A stretch of DNA of 64,000 nucleotides, taken from Ilumatobacteraceae bacterium. Lineage in GTDB: Bacteria; Actinomycetota; Acidimicrobiia; Acidimicrobiales; Ilumatobacteraceae. The translations under genes were made by a program, and so were the position numbers. The first letter of the stretch is position 1. Each line of letters opens with the position of its first letter. The notes under the pieces are model-generated. The model worked only from the letters and a program-made list of their open reading frames with translations, searched no databases and was not told where the DNA came from. Of the stretch, positions 48,840 through 58,594 are shown piece by piece. The stretch spans positions 4,799,595 through 4,863,594 of the forward strand of contig JAWPMO010000001.1 of NCBI GenBank assembly GCA_033344875.1, written 5' to 3'.

Positions 48840-49739
48840 ATGAACGAACTCGAGGGACGCGTCGCGATCGTGACCGGGGCCGGTCGCGGTCTGGGCCGTG
48901 AACACGCCAAGTTGCTGGCCTCCCACGGTGCCCGCGTGGTCGTCAACGACCTGGGTGTCGGAGCCGACGGCACCGGTTCGGATCATCGGCCCGCCGACGA
49001 CGTCGTCGCCGAGATCAGCGACGCCGGGGGCACGGCCGTCGCCTCGCACGACGACGTCGCCGACTGGGACGGTGCCCGCAAGGTCATCGATGCGGCCATC
49101 GCGGCATTCGGTGAACTCGACGTGGTGATCAACAACGCCGGCATCCTCCGTGACAGCACGATCGTCAACATGACCGAGCACGACTTCGACGCCGTCGTCC
49201 GGGTGCACCTCAAAGGGCATGCGGCGCCGACCAAGTGGGCGGCGACCTATTGGCGTGAGGAGCACAAGCGCGGTGCGACCCGGCAACGCAACCTCGTGCA
49301 CACCAGCTCGACGTCGGGCCTGTACGCCAACCCGGGTCAGTCGAACTACGGATCGGCCAAGTCGGGCATCGCGACGTTCAACCAGATCGTCGCCCAGGAG
49401 TTGGCCCAGTACGGCGTCGTGTCGAACTGTGTCGTTCCCGGTGCACGAACCCGACTGACCCTGGCGTCACCCGGACTCCCCGAGATCATGGAGGCACCGG
49501 CCGAAGGTTTCGACATCTGGGATCCGGCCAACGCGTCACCGCTCGTCGCTTTCTTGTCGAGCGCCTCGTGCCGGTTCAACGGCGAGGCGTTCTACGTGCA
49601 GGGTGGCACGATCCGCCGGCTCGAGCCGTGGACGCTGATCGGCGATTCGATCGAGAAGTCGACCCGCTGGGACCTGACCGAGCTGTCCGATGCCATGCAG
49701 GCGTTCGCGACGACGTCCGAGGTCGCTGCTACGCAGTGA
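48840..49739 (+). CDS. SDR, 3-hydroxyacyl-CoA dehydrogenase-like
   Basis: A 299-residue SDR of the HSD17B4 type. VAIVTGAGRGLGREHAKLLA binds NAD, VVVNDLGVGADGTG is the typical Asp-containing beta-2 loop, VINNAGILRD follows, and the catalytic Ser/Tyr/Lys lie in SSTSGLYANPGQSNYGSAKSG. AAAGGA precedes the ATG by 4 nt. Its end overlaps the convergent SCP2 gene by 11 nt; SCP2 is often fused to such enzymes in eukaryotes, so a functional link is plausible. Confidence 0.88.
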   Translation: MNELEGRVAIVTGAGRGLGREHAKLLASHGARVVVNDLGVGADGTGSDHRPADDVVAEISDAGGTAVASHDDVADWDGARKVIDAAIAAFGELDVVINNAGILRDSTIVNMTEHDFDAVVRVHLKGHAAPTKWAATYWREEHKRGATRQRNLVHTSSTSGLYANPGQSNYGSAKSGIATFNQIVAQELAQYGVVSNCVVPGARTRLTLASPGLPEIMEAPAEGFDIWDPANASPLVAFLSSASCRFNGEAFYVQGGTIRRLEPWTLIGDSIEKSTRWDLTELSDAMQAFATTSEVAATQ

Positions 49740-50133
49740 TCGACTGGAGCTCGGCCGCGAACTCGACCGACGCTTCGTTGACCGGCACCGAGGTCTGCAT
49801 CGCCATGAGCTTCATCATGTCGCCCTGCACCGTGATCTTGCCGGCCATGAACGACTGCATGACCACGGCCGGGTCCTGATCGACCACCATGGCCTTGGCG
49901 GTCTCGTAGTCGGTCGTCAGCGTGACGTCGGGCTCGTCGAGCTCGCCGAGCTCGAGATCGAGATTGCCGTCGGTGCTGTCGATGTACGCCCGGATCGTGC
50001 CCTCGCCGAACGGCACGCCGGTCACGACCTGGTTGATCCGGACTTCGACGGTGACGTCGGGCAGCCGGTCGGCGTACCGGACCCGCAGCGCCCGCGCCGC
50101 CTCGATCCACTCGTCGGTCAGGAACGTGTACAT
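49729..50133 (-). CDS. SCP2 sterol/lipid-binding domain protein
   Basis: A 134-residue single-domain SCP2-fold protein. VTLTTDYETAKAMVVDQDPA and QSFMAGKITVQGDMMKLMAM match the lipid-binding tunnel and helix of the family. It likely carries fatty acyl-CoA or sterol-like lipids. ATG at 50133. Confidence 0.85.
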   Translation of the reverse strand: MYTFLTDEWIEAARALRVRYADRLPDVTVEVRINQVVTGVPFGEGTIRAYIDSTDGNLDLELGELDEPDVTLTTDYETAKAMVVDQDPAVVMQSFMAGKITVQGDMMKLMAMQTSVPVNEASVEFAAELQSITA

Positions 50134-50140
50134 GGCCGCG

Positions 50141-50146
50141 ACTGTA
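50141..50146 (-). promoter_or_regulatory. -10 element of SCP2 gene
   Basis: TACAGT on the minus strand, 7 nt before the ATG at 50133. Confidence 0.6.
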
Positions 50147-50157
50147 TCGGTGCTGGT

Positions 50158-51273
50158 TCAGGTCGCGGCGAGCGTCGTCGACCACGTGGTGATGCTGTCG
50201 AGGAACTCGTGATCGAGTTCGAAGCCCATGCCGGGGCCGTGGGGCACCCGGACCTGGCCGTCGTCGACCGTGATCGGATCGGTGACGATGTCGCGCCGGT
50301 AGAAGCGTGACGAGGCGCTGATGTCGCCCGGCAGCGTGAAGCCCGGGAGCGCGGCGAGCGCTGCGTTGGCCGCGCGCCCGATGCCGGTCTCGACCATGCC
50401 GCCGCACCACACCGGGACGCCCCGATCGACGCAGAGGTCGTGGATCCGTCGAGCCTCGAGGTAGCCACCGACGCGACCCGGCTTGATGTTGATGATCTCG
50501 GCCGCGCCGAGCTCGATCGCGTCGGCAGCGGTCTGCAGCGACACGATCGACTCATCGAGACAGACCGGCGTCCGGATCGCTTCGGCGAGCAGTGCGTGGC
50601 CGAGGATGTCCTCCTCGGGGAGCGGCTGCTCGATCAGCAGGAGGTCGTAGTCGTCGAGACGGGCCAGGTGCTCGCCGTCGGTGCGGTCGTAGGCGGTGTT
50701 CGCGTCGACCTGGAGGCCCATGTCGGGCCCGATCAGCTCGCGGACGAGGCGAACGGGTTCGATGTCCCAACCGGGTTCGATCTTGAGCTTGATGCGGGCG
50801 TACCCGTCGTCGACGTACCCCTGTACCTGGGCGAGCAGTTCGTCGAGCGAATCGAAGATGCCGACGCTGACCCCGCTGGGGATGCGGTCGCGGTTGCCAC
50901 CGAAGTATGCGTGCAACCCGGTTCCGGCGGCGCGCAACTGCGCGTCGAGCACGGCGGCTTCGAGCGCGGCCTTCGACATCGGGTGGCCGCTGTACCGGGC
51001 GAGACGGCCGGTGACCTCCTCGGCGGTGATCGGCCCGCCGGCGGTCAGGGTCGGCCAGAAGTGGTCGCGGATGACGAGCACGGCGGCGTCGACGAACTCC
51101 GCCGAGTACGCCGGTTCGGCCATGGCGACGCACTCCCCCCAACCCTCGCCGTCGTCGGTGGTGACGTGGAGCAGCAGGATGTCGCGCAGCTGTTCGGTGC
51201 CGAAGCTGGTGCGGAACGGCGTGACGAGGTCGAGCGCGATCCGTCGGAGTTCGAGTTGCCGGAGTTCGGTCAT
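50158..51273 (-). CDS. menC: o-Succinylbenzoate synthase / N-acylamino acid racemase
   Basis: A 371-residue enolase-superfamily protein of the MenC/NSAR branch. TPFRTSFGT is the N-terminal capping motif, ARIKLKIEPGWD carries the K-x-K catalytic pair, and metal ligands fall in LQVDANTAY, LLIEQPLPEED and CLDESI; the final general base is in INIKPGRVGG. Its start overlaps a GNAT gene (ATGA). OSBS/NSAR enzymes paired with GNAT acyltransferases often act as N-succinylamino acid racemases rather than in menaquinone synthesis. Confidence 0.85.
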   Translation of the reverse strand: MTELRQLELRRIALDLVTPFRTSFGTEQLRDILLLHVTTDDGEGWGECVAMAEPAYSAEFVDAAVLVIRDHFWPTLTAGGPITAEEVTGRLARYSGHPMSKAALEAAVLDAQLRAAGTGLHAYFGGNRDRIPSGVSVGIFDSLDELLAQVQGYVDDGYARIKLKIEPGWDIEPVRLVRELIGPDMGLQVDANTAYDRTDGEHLARLDDYDLLLIEQPLPEEDILGHALLAEAIRTPVCLDESIVSLQTAADAIELGAAEIINIKPGRVGGYLEARRIHDLCVDRGVPVWCGGMVETGIGRAANAALAALPGFTLPGDISASSRFYRRDIVTDPITVDDGQVRVPHGPGMGFELDHEFLDSITTWSTTLAAT

Positions 51274-51983
51274 CGGGCCGGGTGCCGAACGACGTAGGAG
51301 CCGTCACGGGTGAATCCGGTGACGACGCCACCGGAGGCGAGGAGCGGCTCGAGGCGGTCGCGGAGTTGCATGCGCCACCCGGCTGCGGCGGCCGGGTCGG
51401 TGCGGCGGAGCACGACGATGTCGTCGGGGGTCGCGACGAGCGTGGTCTCGGTCGCCGAGTCGGCCGCTGGAGACTCGGCGTCGTCGGAGGTCGGCCAGGC
51501 GACCACGAGCCGGTCGGACTCGTCGTGGGCGTTGATCGAGTCGCTCATCGTGCCGTAGAAGTTCCGGAGGTATTCGGTGACGTGGGCGCCGATCACCTCG
51601 ATGTTGAACCAGGCGTTGCGGCGTACCAGCGGATCGAAGGTCCAGACGATCCAGTCGATGTCGCGTTCGGCGGCCCAGGCGCGCTGGTGGTTCTTGATGG
51701 CCCGGCCGACGCCGCCGTGCTGGACCCCGGGCAGGATCCCCGTCACGTGGCTGTGCAGGGCTCGATCGCCCTGGTGGTCGGCCAGGAAGCCGAACGACGC
51801 GCCGACGGCGTTGCCGGACTCGAATGCTCCTGCGACGTACCCACCCGCGTGCGAGATCGCCATCAGCAGTTCGACGGTCACGATCGGCGTCGCGGTGCCC
51901 CAGACCTGCTGGAACACGGTGCCGATCGCGGCCATGTCGCCGGCGGTCTCGAGCGTCCGGATGTCGAGATCTCCCTCACCCAT
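51270..51983 (-). CDS. GNAT family N-acyltransferase
   Basis: A 237-residue GNAT protein. FGFLADHQGDRALHSHVTGI and the acyl-CoA motif LPGVQHGGVGRAIKNHQRAW are clear, then WTFDPLVRRNAWFNIEVIGA and YLRNFYG, typical of the COG3375 group that pairs with OSBS/NSAR. ATG at 51983. It probably acylates an amino acid that the overlapping racemase then uses. Confidence 0.85.
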   Translation of the reverse strand: MGEGDLDIRTLETAGDMAAIGTVFQQVWGTATPIVTVELLMAISHAGGYVAGAFESGNAVGASFGFLADHQGDRALHSHVTGILPGVQHGGVGRAIKNHQRAWAAERDIDWIVWTFDPLVRRNAWFNIEVIGAHVTEYLRNFYGTMSDSINAHDESDRLVVAWPTSDDAESPAADSATETTLVATPDDIVVLRRTDPAAAAGWRMQLRDRLEPLLASGGVVTGFTRDGSYVVRHPAR

Positions 51984-51990
51984 GCATCGG

Positions 51991-51996
51991 ACCGTA
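51991..51996 (-). promoter_or_regulatory. -10 element of GNAT-menC operon
   Basis: TACGGT on the minus strand, 7 nt before the ATG at 51983. Confidence 0.6.
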
Positions 51997-52051
51997 TCCG
52001 GTTTGCACCCGCCGGACCGTCCTCGCCGGACGAGACGGTGACCAACGACCG

Positions 52052-52066
52052 TTGACGACTCGTCAA
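52052..52066. promoter_or_regulatory. Palindrome upstream of serA (shared with rpiB)
   Basis: TTGACGA C TCGTCAA, perfect 7-bp arms. The centre (52059) is 50 bp before the ATG and 37 bp before the TAAGCA that occupies the -10 position. Confidence 0.6.
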
Positions 52067-52095
52067 ACTGTTTGGGTTCGCGGCGACGGCAGCGA

Positions 52096-52101
52096 TAAGC
52101 A
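52096..52101 (+). promoter_or_regulatory. Presumed -10 of serA
   Basis: TAAGCA, 7 nt before the ATG. A poor match, which would suit an activator-dependent promoter. Confidence 0.35.
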
Positions 52102-52108
52102 GTGACCC

Positions 52109-53674
52109 ATGGCACGAGTACTCGTCACCGAAGCGATCGCCGATGGCGGTCTCGATCGACTCCGCGACGTCGGGCACGACGTCGACGTGCAGCTCGGTCT
52201 GTCGCCGGAGGAGCTGCGTTCGGCGATCGTCGGTGCGCACGCGCTCGTGATCCGGTCGGCGACCCAGGTCGACGCCGAGCTGCTCGCTGCCGCCACCGAG
52301 CTCGTCGTGGTGGGCCGGGCGGGTATCGGGCTCGACAACGTCGACGTCGCTGCGGCAACGGCGCGCGGCGTGATGGTCGTCAACGCCCCGCAGTCGAACA
52401 TCATCTCGGCCGCCGAGCACACCATGGCGCTGCTGATGGCGCAGGCCCGCAACATCCCACAGGCGCATGCGGCACTCGTCGCAGGCCGTTGGGAGCGCAG
52501 CAAGTGGGAGGGCGTCGAGCTCGCCGACAAGACGCTCGGCATCGTCGGCCTCGGACGCATCGGCAAACTCGTCGCCGACCGCGCCAAGGCGTTCCAGATG
52601 CGCCTCGTCGCCTACGACCCGTTCGTCTCGGCCGATCGTGCCCGCCAACTCGGCGTCGAGCTGTTGCCGCTCGACCAGTTGGTCGCCGAATCCGACTTCC
52701 TGACCGTCCACCTGCCGAAGACCAAGGAGACCGCCGGGTTGATCGACCGCGACCTCCTCATGAAGGCCAAGCCGAGCCTCCGGGTGATCAACGTGGCTCG
52801 CGGCGGCATCGTCGACGAGGCCGATCTCGCCGAGTGCATCCGCGACGGCGTCATCGCCGGTGCGGCGCTCGACGTGTTCGACACCGAGCCCACGACCGAG
52901 TCCCCGCTGTTCGAGCTGCCGTCGGTCGTCGTCACCCCGCACCTCGGTGCGTCGACGCGTGAAGCGCAGGACAAGGCGGGCGATGCGATTGCCGACATGG
53001 TCAAGCTGGCGCTCGACGGCGATTTCGTCCCGTGGGCGGTCAACGTCGATGCCGCCGAGGCCAACGAGACGATCCGCCCGTTCCTCCCGCTCGCGGAGCA
53101 ACTCGGCCGTCTGTACGGTTCGCTGCACGGCAGCTCGCCCGACAACTTCGATCTGTCCTGCGAGGGCGAGATCGCGGCGTACGACACCCGGATCATCGGT
53201 CTCGCCGTGCTCAAGGGCTTTTTCAGCCGCATCTCCGACGACCCCGTGAGCTATGTCAACGCGCCGAACATGGCGAAGGCGGCGGGCATCTCGATGCGCG
53301 AGGTCACCTGCGTCGACACCGACGAGTATGTCAACCTGATCTCGCTCAAGTGCGAGGATCACAGCATCTCCGGCACGCTCGCCGGTCGCCGCCGTGAGCA
53401 GCGCATCGTCGAGGTCGACGGGCACTCGGTCGACGTGCCGCCGGCGGAGCACATGATGGTGATCAGCAACGACGATCGCCCCGGTGTGATCGGCACCGTC
53501 GGCGTGATGCTCGGCGGTGCCGGTGTCAACATCGCCGACATGGACGTCGGCCGCGTCGGCACCGGCGGCAACGCCACGATGGTCCTGGCCCTCACCGATG
53601 AGATCCCGGCGCCGCTGGTCGACGAGCTGCGAGCCGCCGCCGGCATCCTCAGCGTCAAAGTGCTCCACGGCTGA
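52109..53674 (+). CDS. serA: D-3-phosphoglycerate dehydrogenase
   Basis: A 521-residue long-form SerA, as in mycobacteria. NAD-binding IVGLGRIGKLVADRAKAF, catalytic Arg/His in INVARGGIVDE and VTPHLGASTREAQDKAG, then an allosteric substrate-binding domain (~320-445) and a C-terminal ACT domain (VISNDDRPGVIGTVGVMLGG) that binds serine. First step of serine synthesis. The upstream palindrome links it to rpiB-glyA. Confidence 0.95.
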   Translation: MARVLVTEAIADGGLDRLRDVGHDVDVQLGLSPEELRSAIVGAHALVIRSATQVDAELLAAATELVVVGRAGIGLDNVDVAAATARGVMVVNAPQSNIISAAEHTMALLMAQARNIPQAHAALVAGRWERSKWEGVELADKTLGIVGLGRIGKLVADRAKAFQMRLVAYDPFVSADRARQLGVELLPLDQLVAESDFLTVHLPKTKETAGLIDRDLLMKAKPSLRVINVARGGIVDEADLAECIRDGVIAGAALDVFDTEPTTESPLFELPSVVVTPHLGASTREAQDKAGDAIADMVKLALDGDFVPWAVNVDAAEANETIRPFLPLAEQLGRLYGSLHGSSPDNFDLSCEGEIAAYDTRIIGLAVLKGFFSRISDDPVSYVNAPNMAKAAGISMREVTCVDTDEYVNLISLKCEDHSISGTLAGRRREQRIVEVDGHSVDVPPAEHMMVISNDDRPGVIGTVGVMLGGAGVNIADMDVGRVGTGGNATMVLALTDEIPAPLVDELRAAAGILSVKVLHG

Positions 53675-53710
53675 CCGTCGCCGCCGATCGACCTCCGGCA
53701 CCCGGCGGCG

Positions 53711-53716
53711 CACGAT
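53711..53716 (+). promoter_or_regulatory. Possible -10 (CANGAT type)
   Basis: CACGAT, 6 nt before the GTG at 53723. Confidence 0.4.
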
Positions 53717-53722
53717 CACACC

Positions 53723-54073
53723 GTGCGTGGTCACCCGATGTGGATCGTCGCGATGGTGCTGTGCGTCTCCAGCTGTGCCGGGGACACGCGGGACGCTCGA
53801 GCCACCGCCCTGCTGACGGTGAGTCCCGACGGACGATCGATCGCCGTCGCGGTGGGCAGCTGCAACGCCGAGCCGGTGGTCGAGATCGGCGAGCAGAGCG
53901 CTGATCGAGTCGTGGTGTCGGCGACCGCCGAGCGCAACGCCGGTGGCGACTGCGCCGATGTCGTGTCCGTGGTCCTCGACGAGCCCTCGGGAGACCGGCG
54001 TCTCGTCGACGGTTCCACGGGTGACGACGTGAACTCCGATGGCATGGCCGTCACCGACGACCCGATGGAGTGA
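53723..54073 (+). CDS. Small lipoprotein, unknown
   Basis: A 116-residue protein with a short signal peptide (WIVAMVLCVSSCAG) and lipobox-like VSSC at residue 18. The remaining ~95 residues contain two more cysteines and look like a small beta domain. No family recognised. Ends in a hairpin shared with the convergent gene. Confidence 0.6.
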   Translation: MRGHPMWIVAMVLCVSSCAGDTRDARATALLTVSPDGRSIAVAVGSCNAEPVVEIGEQSADRVVVSATAERNAGGDCADVVSVVLDEPSGDRRLVDGSTGDDVNSDGMAVTDDPME

Positions 54074-54091
54074 TCAGCCTCGTCTGATCAC
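54070..54091. terminator. Bidirectional terminator hairpin
   Basis: GTGATCAG and CTGATCAC form a perfect 8-bp stem with a 6-nt loop. Each arm contains a stop codon of one of the convergent genes. Confidence 0.6.
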
Positions 54092-54897
54092 CCGAGCAGG
54101 CGGCGGTCCTCACCGGTCAGCCTGGTGGCCAGGTAGCTGCTCGTCCCCGACTCGATCAGCTCGCGGGCACCGGCCATCATGGCGCCGTAGGCGGTCGAGG
54201 CGAGTGAACTGCCGATCGACACCCGACGGCCCCCGGCCGCGCCGATCTCGGCCACGGTCGGGCCGCCGGGCAGCGCGAGCACGTTGATCGGTACGTCGAC
54301 TGCGTTTGCCACGCGTTCGATCTGATCGACGGTGTTCAGGCCGGGGGCGTACACGCAGTCCGCCCCAGCCGAGGCATAGGCGATGAGCCGCTCGATCGTG
54401 TCGTCGAGGTCGGTCACCCCGTGCAGGAAGTTCTCGCAGCGAGCGGTGAGCAGCATCGGATCGCCGTCGCGGTGGGCGGCCTCGGCGGCAGCAGCGACCC
54501 GCTCGGTAGCGACGTCGACGGGGTCGATGCGCCCGGCCGGGCCGTTCCAGTCCTCGATCGAGCAACCTGCGGCACCGGCGTCGTGCAGCAGACCCACCGT
54601 GTGACCGATCGCGGTGAGATCGCCGTCGTCGGCGAAGCAGCGTTCGCTGTCGACGTTGAGTGGCAGGTGGGTCGAGGCCGCGACCGCTCGGGTGTGCTCG
54701 ACGAGTTGATCGAGTGTGATGCCGTAGTCGTCGCGGCCGTCGGACCACGCGAATCCGGCGCTCGTCGTCGCGAGTGCGTCGAAGCCGAGTCCGGTGAGCA
54801 GCTTGGTCGAACCGACGTCCCATGGATTGGGCATCACGACCACCTGCTCGCGGGCGTGGAGCTCGAAGAAGCGGGTGCGGCGTTGCTGCGGCGTCAT
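54088..54897 (-). CDS. Isocitrate lyase/PEP phosphomutase family protein
   Basis: A 269-residue TIM barrel. MPNPWDVGSTKLLTGLGFDA, TTSAGFAWSDGRDDYGIT, VDSERCFADD and CSIEDWNG follow the ICL/PEPM pattern, with the loop Cys motif of lyases absent. This subgroup includes oxaloacetate decarboxylases and 2,3-dimethylmalate lyase-like enzymes. The substrate is uncertain. Confidence 0.85.
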   Translation of the reverse strand: MTPQQRRTRFFELHAREQVVVMPNPWDVGSTKLLTGLGFDALATTSAGFAWSDGRDDYGITLDQLVEHTRAVAASTHLPLNVDSERCFADDGDLTAIGHTVGLLHDAGAAGCSIEDWNGPAGRIDPVDVATERVAAAAEAAHRDGDPMLLTARCENFLHGVTDLDDTIERLIAYASAGADCVYAPGLNTVDQIERVANAVDVPINVLALPGGPTVAEIGAAGGRRVSIGSSLASTAYGAMMAGARELIESGTSSYLATRLTGEDRRLLG

Positions 54898-54903
54898 GGC
54901 GCC

Positions 54904-54909
54904 ATCATG
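54904..54909 (-). promoter_or_regulatory. Possible -10 (CANGAT type) of ICL/PEPM gene
   Basis: CATGAT on the minus strand, 6 nt before the ATG at 54897. Confidence 0.4.
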
Positions 54910-54963
54910 GCCGACCCGGCCGGATCCCGTCGGCGGAGTTCGGACGCGAACGTGGTGCGGCCG

Positions 54964-55776
54964 CTACCAGCCGGCCGGCAGCGTCGCGAGCCGCGACTCG
55001 ATGGCGGCGGCCCGTGCCGCCTCGGCGAAGTCGTCACCGTCGCTCGCGTAGATGATCGCCCGGGAGGAGCTGATCATCAGACCGCGCCCGTCGGCGGTCG
55101 CGCCGGCGGCCACGGCGGCACGCGGATCGCCGCCTTGATGACCCAGACCGGGGACCAGGATCGGGAGGTCGCCCACGACCTGGCGAACGCGGCGGAGTTC
55201 GTCGGGATAGGTGGCGCCCACGACGAGTCCGCAGTCGCCACGCGGTGCCCACTCGTTGGCCACCATCTCGGCCACGCGCACATAGAGCGGTTCGCCTCCG
55301 ACGTCGAGCGATTGCAGGTCGTCGCCGCCGGGATTGCTGGTCCGACAGAGCGCGATCACGCCACCGTCGTGGGCGAAGAACGGCACGATCGAGTCGGCGC
55401 CGAGGTAGGGGTTCACGGTGACGGCGTGAGCCTGATAGCGCCCGAACGCCTCGCGCGCGTAGTGCTCGGCGGTCGAGCCGATGTCGCCGCGCTTGGCGTC
55501 GAGGATCAGGGTGACGTCGGGGTAGTGCTCGAGGATGTAGGCGCAGAGACGCTCGAGCGTCGCCTCCTCGCGCTGGCTCGCGAAGTATGCGATCTGCGGC
55601 TTGAACGCACAGACCACGTCGGCCGTGGCGTCGATGATCTCCTTGCAGAACCGGAAGACGGCGTCGGGTGCGGCGTCGAGTCCGGCCGGGAAACGGGCAG
55701 GGTCGGGATCGAGACCGACGCACAGGAGGGAGTTCGATGCAGCCCACGAGCGTCGGAGTTGGTCATGGAAGCCCAC
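54964..55776 (-). CDS. pyrF: Orotidine-5'-phosphate decarboxylase
   Basis: A 270-residue OMPDC of the type 2 (long) family. [22 protein letters not shown], the catalytic D-x-K-x-x-D in [12 protein letters not shown], and [12 protein letters not shown] with the phosphate loop are conserved. It makes UMP. It stands apart from other pyr genes. Confidence 0.94.
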   Translation of the reverse strand: MGFHDQLRRSWAASNSLLCVGLDPDPARFPAGLDAAPDAVFRFCKEIIDATADVVCAFKPQIAYFASQREEATLERLCAYILEHYPDVTLILDAKRGDIGSTAEHYAREAFGRYQAHAVTVNPYLGADSIVPFFAHDGGVIALCRTSNPGGDDLQSLDVGGEPLYVRVAEMVANEWAPRGDCGLVVGATYPDELRRVRQVVGDLPILVPGLGHQGGDPRAAVAAGATADGRGLMISSSRAIIYASDGDDFAEAARAAAIESRLATLPAGW

Positions 55777-55783
55777 GACGACG

Positions 55784-55789
55784 ACGGTA
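55784..55789 (-). promoter_or_regulatory. -10 element of pyrF
   Basis: TACCGT on the minus strand, 7 nt before the GTG at 55776. Confidence 0.6.
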
Positions 55790-55853
55790 GATCAGGGGCG
55801 CTGCGGAGCGGCACCCGGTTTGGTTGCGATCCTGTGACGAACGGGCCGAATCG

Positions 55854-56045
55854 TCAGTCGACGAGCTCGATCGCGGCGGTCGGGCAGAGGTCGGCCGCCT
55901 CGCGAACCCGGTCGTGCAACTCGGGTGCCGGCTCGTCCTGCAGGATGTACAGATAGCCGTCGCTGCGGACCTCGAAGACCTCGGGGCACACCTGCATGCA
56001 GCCACCCGTCGACGCACACATGTCGAAATCGACCTTGACCTTCAT
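55854..56045 (-). CDS. [3Fe-4S]-type ferredoxin
   Basis: A 63-residue ferredoxin resembling P450-associated types. The N-terminal motif is C10-x5-C16-x3-C20-P and the last ligand is C54 in LCPTAAIEL. The second Cys of a [4Fe-4S] site is Thr13, so a [3Fe-4S] cluster bound by C10, C16 and C54 is expected, with C20 an extra cysteine. GGAGGA lies ~7 nt before the ATG. No P450 is in the window. Confidence 0.88.
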   Translation of the reverse strand: MKVKVDFDMCASTGGCMQVCPEVFEVRSDGYLYILQDEPAPELHDRVREAADLCPTAAIELVD

Positions 56046-56066
56046 CGTGGATCCTCCGTGGCTCGC

Positions 56067-56522
56067 TCAGGCTTTCGACCGACGGTAGCCGTCGGCCTCG
56101 GCGTCGTGTGCGTCGGCGTAGCACCGCTCCGGCACCGTCCGCTCGTAGAACCGGCCTCCGGGCACGTGGAAGATCCCCGAGTTGTCGTTGGCCTTGATCG
56201 GGTAGCCCTCGGGGCAGGCGCCGTCGATCGGCTCCACCCACGTGGCCGATGAGAACGTCGAGGATGCGTCGGCAGGGGCCGGCGCGGCGCCGTCGTCGAC
56301 CGGGAGGTCGACGAACCCCGCCGCGGTGGCGGACGGCGGCGGGCCCGCCGACGGCACGGCCGCGGCGACCGAGTCGGTCGCCGACGGCGGCGGATCGAGC
56401 GGCGGCCATTCGGGCGCTGCGTCGGGAGCGTCCCCGGCCCGGGCCTGCCACGCCGTCCAGCCCGCGTACCCGGCCCCGCCGAGCAGCGCCAACCAGAACA
56501 TCCGTCGCAGCATCGTCAACAT
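56067..56522 (-). CDS. Membrane-anchored sunset-domain protein
   Basis: A 151-residue protein: an uncleaved N-terminal helix (FWLALLGGAGYAGWTAW), a Pro/Ala-rich linker, and a C-terminal ~50-residue domain ACPEGYPIKANDNSGIFHVP followed by GGRFYERTVPERCYADAHDA and GYRRSKA. This matches the small sunset domain of actinobacterial proteins, of unknown function, with two Cys likely in a disulfide. Ends 21 nt before the ferredoxin start. Confidence 0.72.
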   Translation of the reverse strand: MLTMLRRMFWLALLGGAGYAGWTAWQARAGDAPDAAPEWPPLDPPPSATDSVAAAVPSAGPPPSATAAGFVDLPVDDGAAPAPADASSTFSSATWVEPIDGACPEGYPIKANDNSGIFHVPGGRFYERTVPERCYADAHDAEADGYRRSKA

Positions 56523-56529
56523 GCAATGA

Positions 56530-56535
56530 ACCTTA
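56530..56535 (-). promoter_or_regulatory. -10 element of sunset-domain gene
   Basis: TAAGGT on the minus strand, 7 nt before the ATG at 56522. Confidence 0.55.
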
Positions 56536-56603
56536 GACGCGTCGACCGACCCGTCCCGGAGGGCGGGCCGGTCGACGGCTCCGAACGACGAGGGGCCGGG
56601 GCG

Positions 56604-58446
<1,843 letters not shown>

Positions 58447-58454
58447 GGTCCTCC

Positions 58455-58460
58455 ACTGTA
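58455..58460 (-). promoter_or_regulatory. -10 element of leu leader/leuA
   Basis: TACAGT on the minus strand, 8 nt before the leader GTG. Confidence 0.6.
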
Positions 58461-58511
58461 CGGCCATCTCGCCCGAGTTTCAAGGTGATGCGTCGGGGCC
58501 GAAAACGGCGG

Positions 58512-58549
58512 CGATCCCGGGCACGAGTTGCAACTCGTACCCGGGATCG
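58512..58549. terminator. Strong terminator hairpin of surface-protein gene
   Basis: Arms CGATCCCGGG and CCCGGGATCG enclose one mismatch and the palindrome ACGAGTTG CAACTCGT, giving a ~19-bp stem 45 nt after the stop of the surface-protein gene. On the minus strand a CGTTTTC follows within 10 nt. Confidence 0.7.
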
Positions 58550-58594
58550 TTTCGTCGACGGGGTGCGGGCGTCCCGTCGGCGATCTGTTGGGCC

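Noticed and set aside
55835-55857. TGACGA and TCGTCA half-sites as a third copy of the rpiB/serA palindrome
   Set aside because: The halves are about 10 bp apart instead of 1 and do not lie upstream of a promoter.
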